From Tepidibacillus_B infernus (GTDB lineage Bacteria; Bacillota; Bacilli; Tepidibacillales; Tepidibacillaceae): 64,000 bases of DNA. Below, one piece after another: positions 1-7,670 of this stretch. The notes under the pieces are model-generated. The model worked only from the letters and a program-made list of their open reading frames with translations, searched no databases and had not been told where the DNA came from. Made by a program: the position numbers and the translations under genes. Location: positions 1,662,864-1,726,863 of the forward strand of contig NZ_JBLWFI010000001.1 of the NCBI RefSeq assembly GCF_048898065.1. The letters are read 5' to 3'. How positions within the stretch are numbered: the stretch's first letter is position 1; each line of letters begins with the position of its first letter.

Positions 1-435
1 GATCAGCCATGCATCAGGGCAAAGCTCTTCCATATCCTTGCTAATATCCAAAATGACAGGAATAGTACGTAAACCTTTGAACAATCCTCCCGGACCATTT
101 GTTTCCTGGCCAATTACCCCATATTTTAAAGGGATTGTTTCATCTTTGGCCCGTGCTTCTAATTGACCGACACGAATTTGTGTTATCACAAAATCAGCAC
201 CTGGCAATGCTTTCCTGAGATCAAGTGATAAGTGGATGTCAATCGGAACATTTGCTTTTTCAACCATCCGTTTTGCAAGCGTACCTATTATTTCCAACTT
301 TTCTTTTCCCTCGGGAATATCAACAAGCCATAGCTCACGAACCGGCAATTCATCATATCGATTGATAAAACCTTCAATAAGTTCTGGTGTATAGCTTGAC
401 CCTCCACCAATCGTTACAATTTTAATCCCCTGCAT
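1..435 (-). CDS. licH: 6-phospho-beta-glucosidase, GH4 family (3' part missing)
   Basis: N-terminal 145 residues of a family 4 glycosidase; the gene runs off the left edge. Residues 9-17 form the dinucleotide-binding loop (IGGGSSYTP), D39 is the acidic residue that follows strand 2, and QETNGPGG with GLRTIP at 110-126 is the GH4 signature. Family members use NAD+ and a divalent metal to hydrolyse phospho-glucosides made by the PTS. The ATG at 435 is preceded by GGGGTGAG. It is the last visible gene of the beta-glucoside PTS operon, 181 bp after the GH1 gene. The gap holds no convincing gene. A GH4 and a GH1 enzyme in one operon suggests aryl- or oligo-glucosides as well as cellobiose. Confidence 0.9.
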   Translation of the reverse strand, partial: MQGIKIVTIGGGSSYTPELIEGFINRYDELPVRELWLVDIPEGKEKLEIIGTLAKRMVEKANVPIDIHLSLDLRKALPGADFVITQIRVGQLEARAKDETIPLKYGVIGQETNGPGGLFKGLRTIPVILDISKDMEELCPDAWLI

Positions 436-616
436 TCTCTCACCCCTTGACAAATCTTTTTATCGGCTGTTTATTATCTTTTGGTTGTTGTCCATGAATC
501 CAGATTCTGCCTCGCAAATTCTAGTTGTTATCGCATGAATTTGAATTATTGCTTCTAAATTTTCTGCCAGCTCTTATTAAAATCCTTAACTACAGTTACT
601 AAGAATTTCCATTCTT

Positions 617-2005
617 TTAAAATCCATTATTTTTAGAAACTTCTTTGATCCAATGTGCGCTCTTTTTTTTAGTTCTTTTTTTTGTTTTAATATCTACAGA
701 GAAAAAGCCATAACGGTTTTTATACGCATTCATCCATGACCAGTTATCCATGAACGTCCAAAGATGATATCCTTTTACATTACAGCCTTCCTCAATTGCT
801 TTGTGCAGCCATTTCAAATGTTCACGGATAAATTCAATCCGGTAGTCATCCTGAATTTCCCCGTTCTCTACAAATCGCTCTTCATCCTGGACACCCATTC
901 CATTTTCAGAAATAAATGACTCAATATTACCGTAGTTTTCTTTCAGGTTAATCATGATATCATAGATACCTTTTTCATAAATTTCCCATCCGCGATATTT
1001 ATTTATTTTTCTGCCAGGCATTTCATAGTTATCAAAAAACCAATCAGGCATGAATGGGCTGTATGGATTAGGCAAATGTTCTTTTGCTTTTACCCTGCGA
1101 GGCTGGTAATAGTTGACCCCCAGAAGATCGATTTTTCCTGCTTTCAAAAGTTCCTTATCCCCTTTTTGTGTAACAGGAAGATGACCATGTTCCCTTAGAA
1201 TCTCGATCAAATCTTCTGGATATTTCCCCAAAACTGCTGGATCCAGGAAACTGCGGTTGAAAAAAAGATCAGCGATATGAGATGCTTTTAAATCAGCCGG
1301 ATGTTGGCTTCTTGGATAAGAAGGTGTCAGATTTAAAATAATTCCTATTTTTCCATCCTTAATATTAAATGTACGGAAAGTCTCGACAGCTTTGGCGTGA
1401 GCAATCATTGTATGATAGGCAACTTGCACCGCACGTTTTGCATCAATAACGTTTGGATAGTGAAAATCATAAAGGTAGCCGCCTTCAACTGGTACAATCG
1501 GCTCATTAAAAGTGAACCATTTTTTCACACGATCACCGAACAATCGAAAAACTTCCTTTGCATATGCTGCGTAAGCGTCGACAACCTGTCTATTTTCCCA
1601 TCCACCTTCATGTTGTAATTCCAACGGCATGTCAAAATGAAAAAGGTTCACAAATGGTTCAATGTCATTCGCTATGAGTTCGTCAATCACATTATTGTAA
1701 AATTTTACTGCCTCTTGATTCACTTCTCCACGTCCTCCCGGGATTAAGCGAGACCAGGAAATGGATATGCGAAATGTATTGTGGCCTATTTCTTTCATCA
1801 ATTGTATATCTTCTTTGTATTTGTGATAAAAGTCGGAAGTAGTTTCAGGGCCAATATTTTCAAAGAATCGATTTGGTTCTTTTTCATACCAGTAGTCCCA
1901 AATATTTTTACCTTTCCCGCCTTCATTTGCTGCTCCTTCAATTTGTGTTGCCGAAGTCGCGCTTCCCCACCAGAAACCTTCAGGGAATTTATACTGTACA
2001 GACAT
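617..2005 (-). CDS. 6-phospho-beta-glucosidase, GH1 family
   Basis: Complete 462-residue (beta/alpha)8 glycosidase. The N-terminal signature FPEGFWWGSATSATQIEG is at 7-24, the acid/base glutamate is E168 (TFNEP) and the nucleophile is E367 (ISENG). Family 1 enzymes cleave beta-glucosides or their 6-phosphates. Its place after PTS IIB, IIC and IIA genes argues for phosphorylated cellobiose or aryl-glucosides. The aglycone-side loop reads NWSWMNAYKNRYGF; it keeps the K and Y used by phospho-glucosidases but not their usual S-x-S-T stretch, so a plain beta-glucosidase is not excluded. The ATG follows ATAGGAGGTAT with good spacing. Confidence 0.9.
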   Translation of the reverse strand: MSVQYKFPEGFWWGSATSATQIEGAANEGGKGKNIWDYWYEKEPNRFFENIGPETTSDFYHKYKEDIQLMKEIGHNTFRISISWSRLIPGGRGEVNQEAVKFYNNVIDELIANDIEPFVNLFHFDMPLELQHEGGWENRQVVDAYAAYAKEVFRLFGDRVKKWFTFNEPIVPVEGGYLYDFHYPNVIDAKRAVQVAYHTMIAHAKAVETFRTFNIKDGKIGIILNLTPSYPRSQHPADLKASHIADLFFNRSFLDPAVLGKYPEDLIEILREHGHLPVTQKGDKELLKAGKIDLLGVNYYQPRRVKAKEHLPNPYSPFMPDWFFDNYEMPGRKINKYRGWEIYEKGIYDIMINLKENYGNIESFISENGMGVQDEERFVENGEIQDDYRIEFIREHLKWLHKAIEEGCNVKGYHLWTFMDNWSWMNAYKNRYGFFSVDIKTKKRTKKKSAHWIKEVSKNNGF

Positions 2006-2172
2006 ACAAATACCTCCTATAAAATTTTCTGCTAGACGAACGAAAAACTTTTTGAATGTTACGTTCTACCAGATTTACAAAGATTGGAGTCCACCCTGGA
2101 TATAAACGCCATCTGCGCTATGTTATCCATCAATCCGGAAATACATATATAAACGATGACTATCTATCAGCA

Positions 2173-2478
2173 CTATTTGTTCCGATAGATTTCAATAATC
2201 TCGATTGCTAGGTCCCTTACAGTCATTGCAGTCATTAAGTGATCTTGTGAATGTACCAAAATAACATTGACAGAAGCACCATTTCCACCTGCTTCTTCTT
2301 GAAGCAACTTCGTTTGATAGCCATGTGCCTTGCCGAGCTCGGCACTGGCTTCCTCTATAAGCCGGTCGGCCTCTTCAAAATTTCCCGCTTTCGCTTCTTG
2401 TATGGCTTCCATAGCATTGGATTTACCATTTCCGGCATTTAAAATAATTTGGAAAGCTATTTCTGTTATAGAATCCAT
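2173..2478 (-). CDS. celC: PTS lactose/cellobiose-type IIA component
   Basis: A 101-residue soluble phosphocarrier of the PTS lactose/cellobiose IIA family. It passes phosphate from HPr to the IIB protein. The helical-bundle sequence runs from MDSITEIAFQIILNAGN to the end, with the phosphorylatable histidine in LVHSQDHLMT (about H76). The reading frame is open upstream to 2643, but the start is set at 2478 because AGAGGTGA lies 7 bases before this ATG and homology begins here. Normal family length is about 100-110 residues. It lies between the IIC and GH1 genes. Confidence 0.93.
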   Translation of the reverse strand: MDSITEIAFQIILNAGNGKSNAMEAIQEAKAGNFEEADRLIEEASAELGKAHGYQTKLLQEEAGGNGASVNVILVHSQDHLMTAMTVRDLAIEIIEIYRNK

Positions 2479-2606
2479 GTAATTGTCACCTCTGAAGTCT
2501 GAATATATTTGAACAGGATTTACTTTAGTTTCTTTTTGTTTCCCCGTAGCTTGGTGTATCAACAATTGGCTTAAGTTTATACAGTTCTTAAATAACCAAT
2601 TAAGAA

Positions 2607-2633
2607 GGCTCCAGAAAGCATTCGATTGGAGCC
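2607..2633 (-). other. intercistronic hairpin between IIC and IIA genes
   Basis: GGCTCCA (2607-2613) and TGGAGCC (2627-2633) form a 7-bp stem with a 13-nt loop in the 192-bp spacer between celB and celC. No long U-run follows, so it looks like an RNA processing or stability element, or a weak attenuator that would set IIC:IIA stoichiometry. Confidence 0.45.
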
Positions 2634-2670
2634 ATTCATACAATTGTCAATTGATGAATCAAACTTTATT

Positions 2671-3954
2671 TTATTTTGAGTCTTTTTTCTCATTTTCGTA
2701 ATAATTTTTATCAAGTATTTTCAAGAATGGCCACCAGATAGCCATTACAACGAGCAGGTTAAATGCCTGTAATACTCCGCCTTGCCATGCGTTTCCTGTT
2801 GCAAGAAATCCGTTTAATACTACTGGGGTTGTCCATGGAACGATTACCCCTGCAGGTTTTGGAACCATGCCAGTCGACATGGCAAAATACGTGATAATCG
2901 TTACAACAACCGGTGCCAACAACCATGGGATCAGCACTAATGGGTTCATGATAATCGGCAGACCAAAGATAATCGGTTCGTTAACGTTAAAGATACCGGA
3001 TGGACCTCCTAATTTTCCTAACTCTTTCATCTGTCTACTTCGTCCAATAATAAAGATCAAAATAACAACAGCCAAAGTCATTCCAGATCCGCCCATACCA
3101 ACCAAAAACGAATCGATAAATTGTTTTGTAATAACATTTGGAAGCTCAGTACCTGCTTGAAAAGCCTGTAAGTTTTGATCATTCAATGTATACCAGATCG
3201 GGTCAAATACCGAGTTTACAATGATTTGACCGTGCAAACCAAAGAACCAAAATAGTTGAATAAGCACTACTGCAACAATTGTAGCGATCAAGCCACTGCC
3301 CAATTTGGTCAAAGGCTGCTGAATAATTGTATAGATAAAGTTTTGTACAGTTTCAAAAGGAGTGTAACTGAAAATAATCCGAATTAGCAAAAATACAGAT
3401 AATGTAAGCGTTATGGGAATCAATGCACTAAACGATTTGGATACTGCATTCGGTACACCAGCAGGCATTTTGATTGTCAAATTTTTATTTACAAAAAAAC
3501 GGTAAAGCTCAGCTGCAAAAAATGCTGTGAAAATTCCAAGGAACATTCCTTGAGCACCAAGACTAGATGTTGGAATAACGCCTGTGACGTCTTCCAGTAC
3601 TTGTGGTGTCAAAATCAGAAATGCTGCTAATGCAACGATACCTCCATAAATAGCTTCTCCGCCATAATGCTCAGTCAGCTTATATCCGATACCAATAATG
3701 ACAAACAAGCCCATAATACTTAGCGTTGCGGCAGATGCGGGGCCGAGCGCATTTTGATATGCTGCAAAAGCCTCTTTACTAATCACTCGATCGAGGAAGG
3801 GTAAATTGGAGATTACAACAAATATGGAACCAAAAATAATCAACGGTAAAGCCACCATAAAACCATCACGAAGTGCAGTTAAATATCGGTTGTTATTCAA
3901 TTTATCAGCAATTGGCAATAAGATATTTTCTAATACTTCCATAAATTTGTTCAT
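2671..3954 (-). CDS. celB: PTS cellobiose-type IIC permease
   Basis: A 427-residue integral membrane component of the PTS lactose/cellobiose family, with about ten hydrophobic segments. It carries the sugar across the membrane while it is phosphorylated. The N-terminus (MNKFMEVLENILLPIADKLNNN) and the loop FNVNEPIIFGLPIIMNP near residue 325 are characteristic of CelB/LicC permeases; the NEP loop contributes to sugar binding. The ATG follows AAAGGGGAGAG. The IIB gene ends 20 bp upstream. Confidence 0.94.
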   Translation of the reverse strand: MNKFMEVLENILLPIADKLNNNRYLTALRDGFMVALPLIIFGSIFVVISNLPFLDRVISKEAFAAYQNALGPASAATLSIMGLFVIIGIGYKLTEHYGGEAIYGGIVALAAFLILTPQVLEDVTGVIPTSSLGAQGMFLGIFTAFFAAELYRFFVNKNLTIKMPAGVPNAVSKSFSALIPITLTLSVFLLIRIIFSYTPFETVQNFIYTIIQQPLTKLGSGLIATIVAVVLIQLFWFFGLHGQIIVNSVFDPIWYTLNDQNLQAFQAGTELPNVITKQFIDSFLVGMGGSGMTLAVVILIFIIGRSRQMKELGKLGGPSGIFNVNEPIIFGLPIIMNPLVLIPWLLAPVVVTIITYFAMSTGMVPKPAGVIVPWTTPVVLNGFLATGNAWQGGVLQAFNLLVVMAIWWPFLKILDKNYYENEKKDSK

Positions 3955-3974
3955 AGTTCTCTCCCCTTTATATT

Positions 3975-4283
3975 TTATTTACTTAATAATTCAAGAGCTT
4001 TATTCAAAACAGCTTCACCATCTATTCGACCATATGCCACTGGATCAATCACTTCCAAAGGAATACCCAATTCCTCAGCAACTTTTGAAAATTTCTTTTT
4101 CAAAAATCTCATTTGCGGTCCGATTAATAGAATATCTGCTTTTTCCATTTCCTTTGGTGCCTTATCTTGTGCAACAGCCCAAATTTCTGTCTCAATTCCT
4201 TTTTCTTTTGCCACCTCCTTCATTTTAGCTACCAATAGGCTTGTAGACATTCCTGATGAACAAGCTAATAAAATACGTTTCAT
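3975..4283 (-). CDS. celA: PTS cellobiose-type IIB component
   Basis: A 102-residue IIB protein. The phosphocysteine loop ILLACSSGMSTS is at 4-15 with active-site C8. It accepts phosphate from the IIA protein and transfers it to the sugar in the IIC channel. First gene of the operon celA-celB-celC-GH1-GH4 on the minus strand. The ATG is preceded by GGGAGGAAT. No regulator gene (BglG, LicR or GntR type) lies beside the operon, so control must come from CcpA (cre upstream) and a distant regulator. Confidence 0.94.
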   Translation of the reverse strand: MKRILLACSSGMSTSLLVAKMKEVAKEKGIETEIWAVAQDKAPKEMEKADILLIGPQMRFLKKKFSKVAEELGIPLEVIDPVAYGRIDGEAVLNKALELLSK

Positions 4284-4355
4284 AAATAATTCCTCCCAAA
4301 AGATGTGTAATAAACAAGAAATTTAACAAGTTCAACTTATACTATCATTTTAAAT

Positions 4356-4369
4356 TACAAGCGCTTTCA
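4356..4369 (-). promoter_or_regulatory. cre-like CcpA site upstream of the cellobiose operon
   Basis: On the minus strand the site reads TGAAAGCGCTTGTA, close to the cre consensus TGWAANCGNTNWCA with deviations only at the 3' end. It lies about 75 bp before celA, where CcpA would repress the operon when preferred sugars are present. Confidence 0.6.
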
Positions 4370-4384
4370 ACAACACACATTGTT

Positions 4385-4404
4385 TTTCCTCTAACTAGAG
4401 GAAA
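4385..4404. promoter_or_regulatory. 20-bp perfect palindrome, candidate operator
   Basis: TTTCCTCTA and TAGAGGAAA form perfect 9-bp arms around a 2-bp centre, 16 bp beyond the cre site and about 105 bp before celA. The short centre excludes an RNA hairpin, so this is most likely a dimeric DNA-binding protein site. The binding protein is unknown. Confidence 0.5.
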
Positions 4405-4510
4405 TAATTAAGCGATATTAGATTCTTTTCAAAAAACTGTTCCATAAAACTAGCCATCTTCCACTTTAGTAACCTATCCAGTATTTACTGTTTGTTTTAC
4501 CTTAACAACA

Positions 4511-4621
4511 TTATTTAACCTCTATTTTAATAATGCCATATACAGCACCTAGAAGATTAGCATTTTGATGGAAATCTTCTCTTACACTAATTCCCCCTCC
4601 GATTAAAATTACTTCTGGATC
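4511..4621 (-). pseudogene. C-terminal remnant of a ROK-family sugar kinase
   Basis: About 36 codons encode DPEVILIGGGISVREDF followed by LLGAVYG. This is the C-terminal pattern of ROK fructokinases/glucokinases (PEVIxIGGGIS ... LGA). The rest of the kinase is absent, and roughly 40 residues between the two motifs are also missing. It lies just beyond the manA terminator. In several Firmicutes manA is paired with a ROK fructokinase, so an ancestral manA-ROK pair probably lost the kinase. Confidence 0.7.
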
Positions 4622-4654
4622 ATAAAGGTTATAAATTCCTACTTCCCTTAATTT

Positions 4655-4675
4655 AAAAAACCGGCATACGCCGGT
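4655..4675 (-). terminator. Rho-independent terminator after manA
   Basis: On the minus strand ACCGGC-GTAT-GCCGGT is followed directly by six T. It lies 14 bp after the manA stop and separates manA from the kinase remnant. Confidence 0.9.
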
Positions 4676-4688
4676 AGGTAAAATATTA

Positions 4689-5645
4689 TTAATAAGAAAC
4701 GATAACATTAGCTTCACCTTGAATGAGAAAATTTTGAAAATTAAAAGGCAATATAAAGTGATCCCCTTTTTTAAAGGTATAACTTTTACTATTTTTAACA
4801 ATTTCGCCATTTCCATTTAATACACTAAAAAGCATAAATGACTGATTTTGTATAGATTGTGCCTTTCCCTTTATTCCCCACTTTTGAACAGTAAAAGTTT
4901 CATTTTTAATAAAAGTGGTAATAATTAGACCTTGATTTTCTGTTTTAACAGGCTGTATTAAGTAATCTTGATGTGGGACTTGAATGACATCAATTGCTTT
5001 GTCTAAATGCAATTCTCGCAACTGGCCTTTATCATCCAATCTATCATAATCATAAATTCGATAGGTTGCATCAGAGCTTTGTTGGATTTCTAAAACCACC
5101 GTTCCTTTTGTTAAGGCATGAACAGTACCACTTGGAACATAAATAAAATCACCAGATTGAATCGAAATTTTACGCAAAAGTTGATTCCATTCTTGTTTTT
5201 CGATCATTTCAGTTAATTCTTCTTTATTTTTTGCATGATGTCCATAAATCAATTCAGCATTTTCATTACAATCAATCACATACCAACATTCTGTTTTGCC
5301 TAATTCTCCATTTTCATAATGGTTCGCATATTCATCATTAGGATGAACTTGTATCGATAAATCATCGTTGGCATCTAAAATTTTTACTAATAAAGGAAAT
5401 TTTTCATCATTTATATACCCAAAAAGTTCCCTATGTTCCTCATATAGTTCTCCTAAGGTCATTCCTTTATATAATCCATTAGTCACAACACTTTCTCCAT
5501 TAGGATGAGCTGATATAGCCCAGCATTCCCCTGTCTTGTTACTTGGGATGTTATAGTGAAACATCGTTTTTAATTTATTTCCACCCCAAATTCTTTCTTT
5601 AAATACTGGTTTAAGAAAAATAGGCTCCAAAATATAAGTGTCCAT
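4689..5645 (-). CDS. manA: Mannose-6-phosphate isomerase, class I
   Basis: A 318-residue cupin-type zinc enzyme that interconverts mannose-6-phosphate and fructose-6-phosphate in the cytoplasm. The N-terminus LEPIFLKPVFKERIWGG is typical of Firmicute ManA proteins. IQVHPNDEYA and the E of KTECWYVI supply metal ligands. The ATG follows AGGGGTAG. It is downstream of a fructose/mannose-type PTS, which suggests that the transported sugar is mannose. A strong terminator separates it from the IIA gene, so its expression depends on readthrough or a separate start. Confidence 0.95.
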   Translation of the reverse strand: MDTYILEPIFLKPVFKERIWGGNKLKTMFHYNIPSNKTGECWAISAHPNGESVVTNGLYKGMTLGELYEEHRELFGYINDEKFPLLVKILDANDDLSIQVHPNDEYANHYENGELGKTECWYVIDCNENAELIYGHHAKNKEELTEMIEKQEWNQLLRKISIQSGDFIYVPSGTVHALTKGTVVLEIQQSSDATYRIYDYDRLDDKGQLRELHLDKAIDVIQVPHQDYLIQPVKTENQGLIITTFIKNETFTVQKWGIKGKAQSIQNQSFMLFSVLNGNGEIVKNSKSYTFKKGDHFILPFNFQNFLIQGEANVIVSY

Positions 5646-5682
5646 AAAACTACCCCTTTTAAAAAGATTTTCTACGGTTATT

Positions 5683-5706
5683 AAAAAAGGGGAGATTTCT
5701 CCCCTT
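5683..5706 (-). terminator. Terminator overlapping the IIA stop codon
   Basis: AAGGGGAGA and TCTCCCCTT form 9-bp arms with a 2-nt centre; on the minus strand a run of six T follows. It overlaps the IIA stop codon and lies 38 bp before manA, so it would reduce transcription into manA. Confidence 0.8.
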
Positions 5707-6157
5707 AAATTTGTGCTAAAAGCTCAATGATATCTTCTTTTGTTGGTGCGTCTAATAGAGCACTACGAAAATCATCATCAATTAATTTTCTTGATAGCAA
5801 TTGTAAAATTTTTAAATGTTCATCTCCAGCATTTTTCTCAGGAACCCCAATAAGAAAAATTAATTTTGCATCAGTTCCATCAAAACTATTCCAATCAATG
5901 CCATTTTCTTTTTTTCCAAAAACTACAGCTGGTTTTTTAATAGCATTAGATTTTCCATGTGGAATTGCTATATTGAAACCAATTCCTGTAGTTCCTTCTT
6001 CTTCTCGATGAAAAACTGCATTTGTGAATACCTCTTTATTAGTTAAAAATCCTTTATGTTCAAGTAAAGAAATCAATTCGTGAATGACTTCTACTTTAGA
6101 TTCTCCTTTTAAATCAAGTATGATCATGTCCTCCGTCAAAAGTTCAGTTAAATTCAA
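5705..6157 (-). CDS. PTS fructose/mannitol-type IIA component
   Basis: A 150-residue IIA domain protein. The phosphorylatable histidine is in NIAIPHGK, and GIDWNSFDGTDAKLIFLIGVP with HLKILQLLSRKL are further family signatures. It phosphorylates the adjacent IIBC permease. The frame is open to a GTG at 6166, overlapping the IIBC stop, but that GTG is part of the AGGAG ribosome site. The TTG at 6157, 8 bases after AGGAG, gives the expected N-terminus MNLTELLTED. Confidence 0.92.
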   Translation of the reverse strand: MNLTELLTEDMIILDLKGESKVEVIHELISLLEHKGFLTNKEVFTNAVFHREEEGTTGIGFNIAIPHGKSNAIKKPAVVFGKKENGIDWNSFDGTDAKLIFLIGVPEKNAGDEHLKILQLLSRKLIDDDFRSALLDAPTKEDIIELLAQI

Positions 6158-6162
6158 TTTAT

Positions 6163-7560
6163 TCACTCCTGTATGTTCTTTTTAAGACTATTGACCATAA
6201 AAGCAGTAACAATTGCACCAATAATAATAGCTACAAAAAACATCAACGAATTTTCAACAGCACCAAGGATAGCAACAATCGGTCCACCATGAGGAACATT
6301 ATCTCCAACATGGCTTAACATCGCAATAACAGCACCTACCATAGAGCCTGTCATAATACTTGGGATGACACGAAGTGGATCTTTTGCTGCAAAAGGGATG
6401 GCTCCTTCTGTAATCCCAACAAGTCCCATGGCCAATGCAGCTTTACCAGCTTCTAATTCTTCTTTTTCATATTTCTTTTTATTTAGCAATGTAGCTAACC
6501 CCATTCCAAGCGGTGGCACAGCAATAGCAACTGCTATTGGCCCCATAATATAAGGATTTCCTTCAGCAATCATCGCAGAACCAAAAAGGAAAGCAACTTT
6601 GTTTACTGGTCCACCCATGTCAAATGCAATCATAGCACCTAATATTAAAGCTAAAACAATTGAACTTGCACCTTGCATACCATTTAGCCAATTAGTTAAA
6701 CCTTCCATAATTCCTGCGATAGGTTGACCAAGAATACCAATAAAGATAAATGCAACAAGTAAAGTTGTTAGAAGTGGAATTACTAGAATTGGCATAATCG
6801 GTTGTACCATTTTTGGTACCTTCCAAGATTTAATCCACTTTGCGATATAACCAGCAAGGAAACCAGCAATGATACCACCAATAAATCCAGCTCCTGCACT
6901 ACTTCCGTAAAAACTACCATTTGCCGCAATATATCCACCGATCATACCAGGTGCAATACCAGGACGATCAGCTATACTCATTGCAATAAAACCAGCTAAA
7001 ATTGGAACCATAAAAGTAAAACCCGCAACGCCTACATTAAGGATTGATTGCCAAATTGAACCTTCAGGAATCTGCAATCCTTTTGCTGTTGGTTCTCCGC
7101 CTATAGCTAGTGATAAAGCAATTAAAAGCCCACCTATTACAACGAATGGAATCATATAAGATACACCATTCATTAAATGGCGGTAAATTGGATTTTGTTT
7201 TGCTTTTCTTTCCTTTTTTACTTCTTCCACTGATTTTAATTTTTTTCCATATACTTCAACTTTACCATCTATAAATGGTTGAATTAACCCTTCTGGGTTT
7301 TTAATCGCTTCCGCTACAGCTACTTCAATTAACTTTTTTCCTACAAAACGATTTTTATCAACCGTTTTATCAGCGGCAATAATAATTCCGTCAGCCTCTT
7401 TAATCTCTGCTTCTGTTAATTCATTTTCTACACCTATTGATCCTTGGGTCTCTACTTTAATTTGAATACCCAACTTCTCAGCTGTTCTTGACAATTTTTC
7501 AGCTGCCATATAAGTATGGGCTATTCCGTTTGGACAAGAAGTAATCGCTAATAACTTCAT
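6163..7560 (-). CDS. PTS fructose/mannose-type IIBC permease
   Basis: A 465-residue fusion. Residues 1-100 are a IIB domain with phosphocysteine C9 (AITSCPNGIAHTYMA). Residues about 125-460 are a IIC domain with eight or more membrane segments, including GGPVNKVAFLFG and the loop GITEGAIPFAAKDPLR. It imports and phosphorylates a hexose. Members include FruA and B. subtilis ManP; the ManR-like activator upstream and manA downstream favour mannose. The ATG follows GGAGGAATACA. The end of the gene is coupled to the IIA gene. Confidence 0.92.
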   Translation of the reverse strand: MKLLAITSCPNGIAHTYMAAEKLSRTAEKLGIQIKVETQGSIGVENELTEAEIKEADGIIIAADKTVDKNRFVGKKLIEVAVAEAIKNPEGLIQPFIDGKVEVYGKKLKSVEEVKKERKAKQNPIYRHLMNGVSYMIPFVVIGGLLIALSLAIGGEPTAKGLQIPEGSIWQSILNVGVAGFTFMVPILAGFIAMSIADRPGIAPGMIGGYIAANGSFYGSSAGAGFIGGIIAGFLAGYIAKWIKSWKVPKMVQPIMPILVIPLLTTLLVAFIFIGILGQPIAGIMEGLTNWLNGMQGASSIVLALILGAMIAFDMGGPVNKVAFLFGSAMIAEGNPYIMGPIAVAIAVPPLGMGLATLLNKKKYEKEELEAGKAALAMGLVGITEGAIPFAAKDPLRVIPSIMTGSMVGAVIAMLSHVGDNVPHGGPIVAILGAVENSLMFFVAIIIGAIVTAFMVNSLKKNIQE

Positions 7561-7583
7561 ATTGTATTCCTCCTATTATTATT

Positions 7584-7601
7584 TGAAAGCGTTTAACTAT
7601 A
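7584..7601 (-). promoter_or_regulatory. IIBC promoter -10 with overlapping cre site
   Basis: The minus strand has TATAGT at 7601-7596 as a candidate -10, with no good -35 about 17 bp upstream, as expected for an activator-dependent promoter. TGAAAGCGTTTAAC on the plus strand (7584-7597) matches cre and overlaps the -10, a position where CcpA would block initiation. Confidence 0.5.
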
Positions 7602-7640
7602 TTGTTATTATGCATTAAAAAATAATAGGTTTAGGATCAA

Positions 7641-7665
7641 TTTTTTCCACAATATGTGGTAAAAA
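7641..7665. promoter_or_regulatory. 25-bp palindrome, candidate activator site for the IIBC promoter
   Basis: TTTTTTCCACA and TGTGGTAAAAA are near-perfect 11-bp arms around ATA. The centre lies about 64 bp upstream of the predicted start point, a usual place for an activator. The neighbouring ManR-like protein is the obvious candidate ligand. It is not a normal terminator for the regulator gene, because A rather than T follows the stem on the minus strand. Confidence 0.5.
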
Positions 7666-7670
7666 TAAAT

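Noticed and set aside
436..616. Small coding fragment in the gap between the two phospho-glucosidase genes
   Set aside because: A minus-strand frame of about 37 codons is open, but it has no start codon or ribosome site and no recognisable family.
2479..2643. Longer N-terminus for the cellobiose IIA protein
   Set aside because: The extra 55 residues contain the intercistronic hairpin, and the ribosome site AGAGGTGA precedes the internal ATG at 2478.
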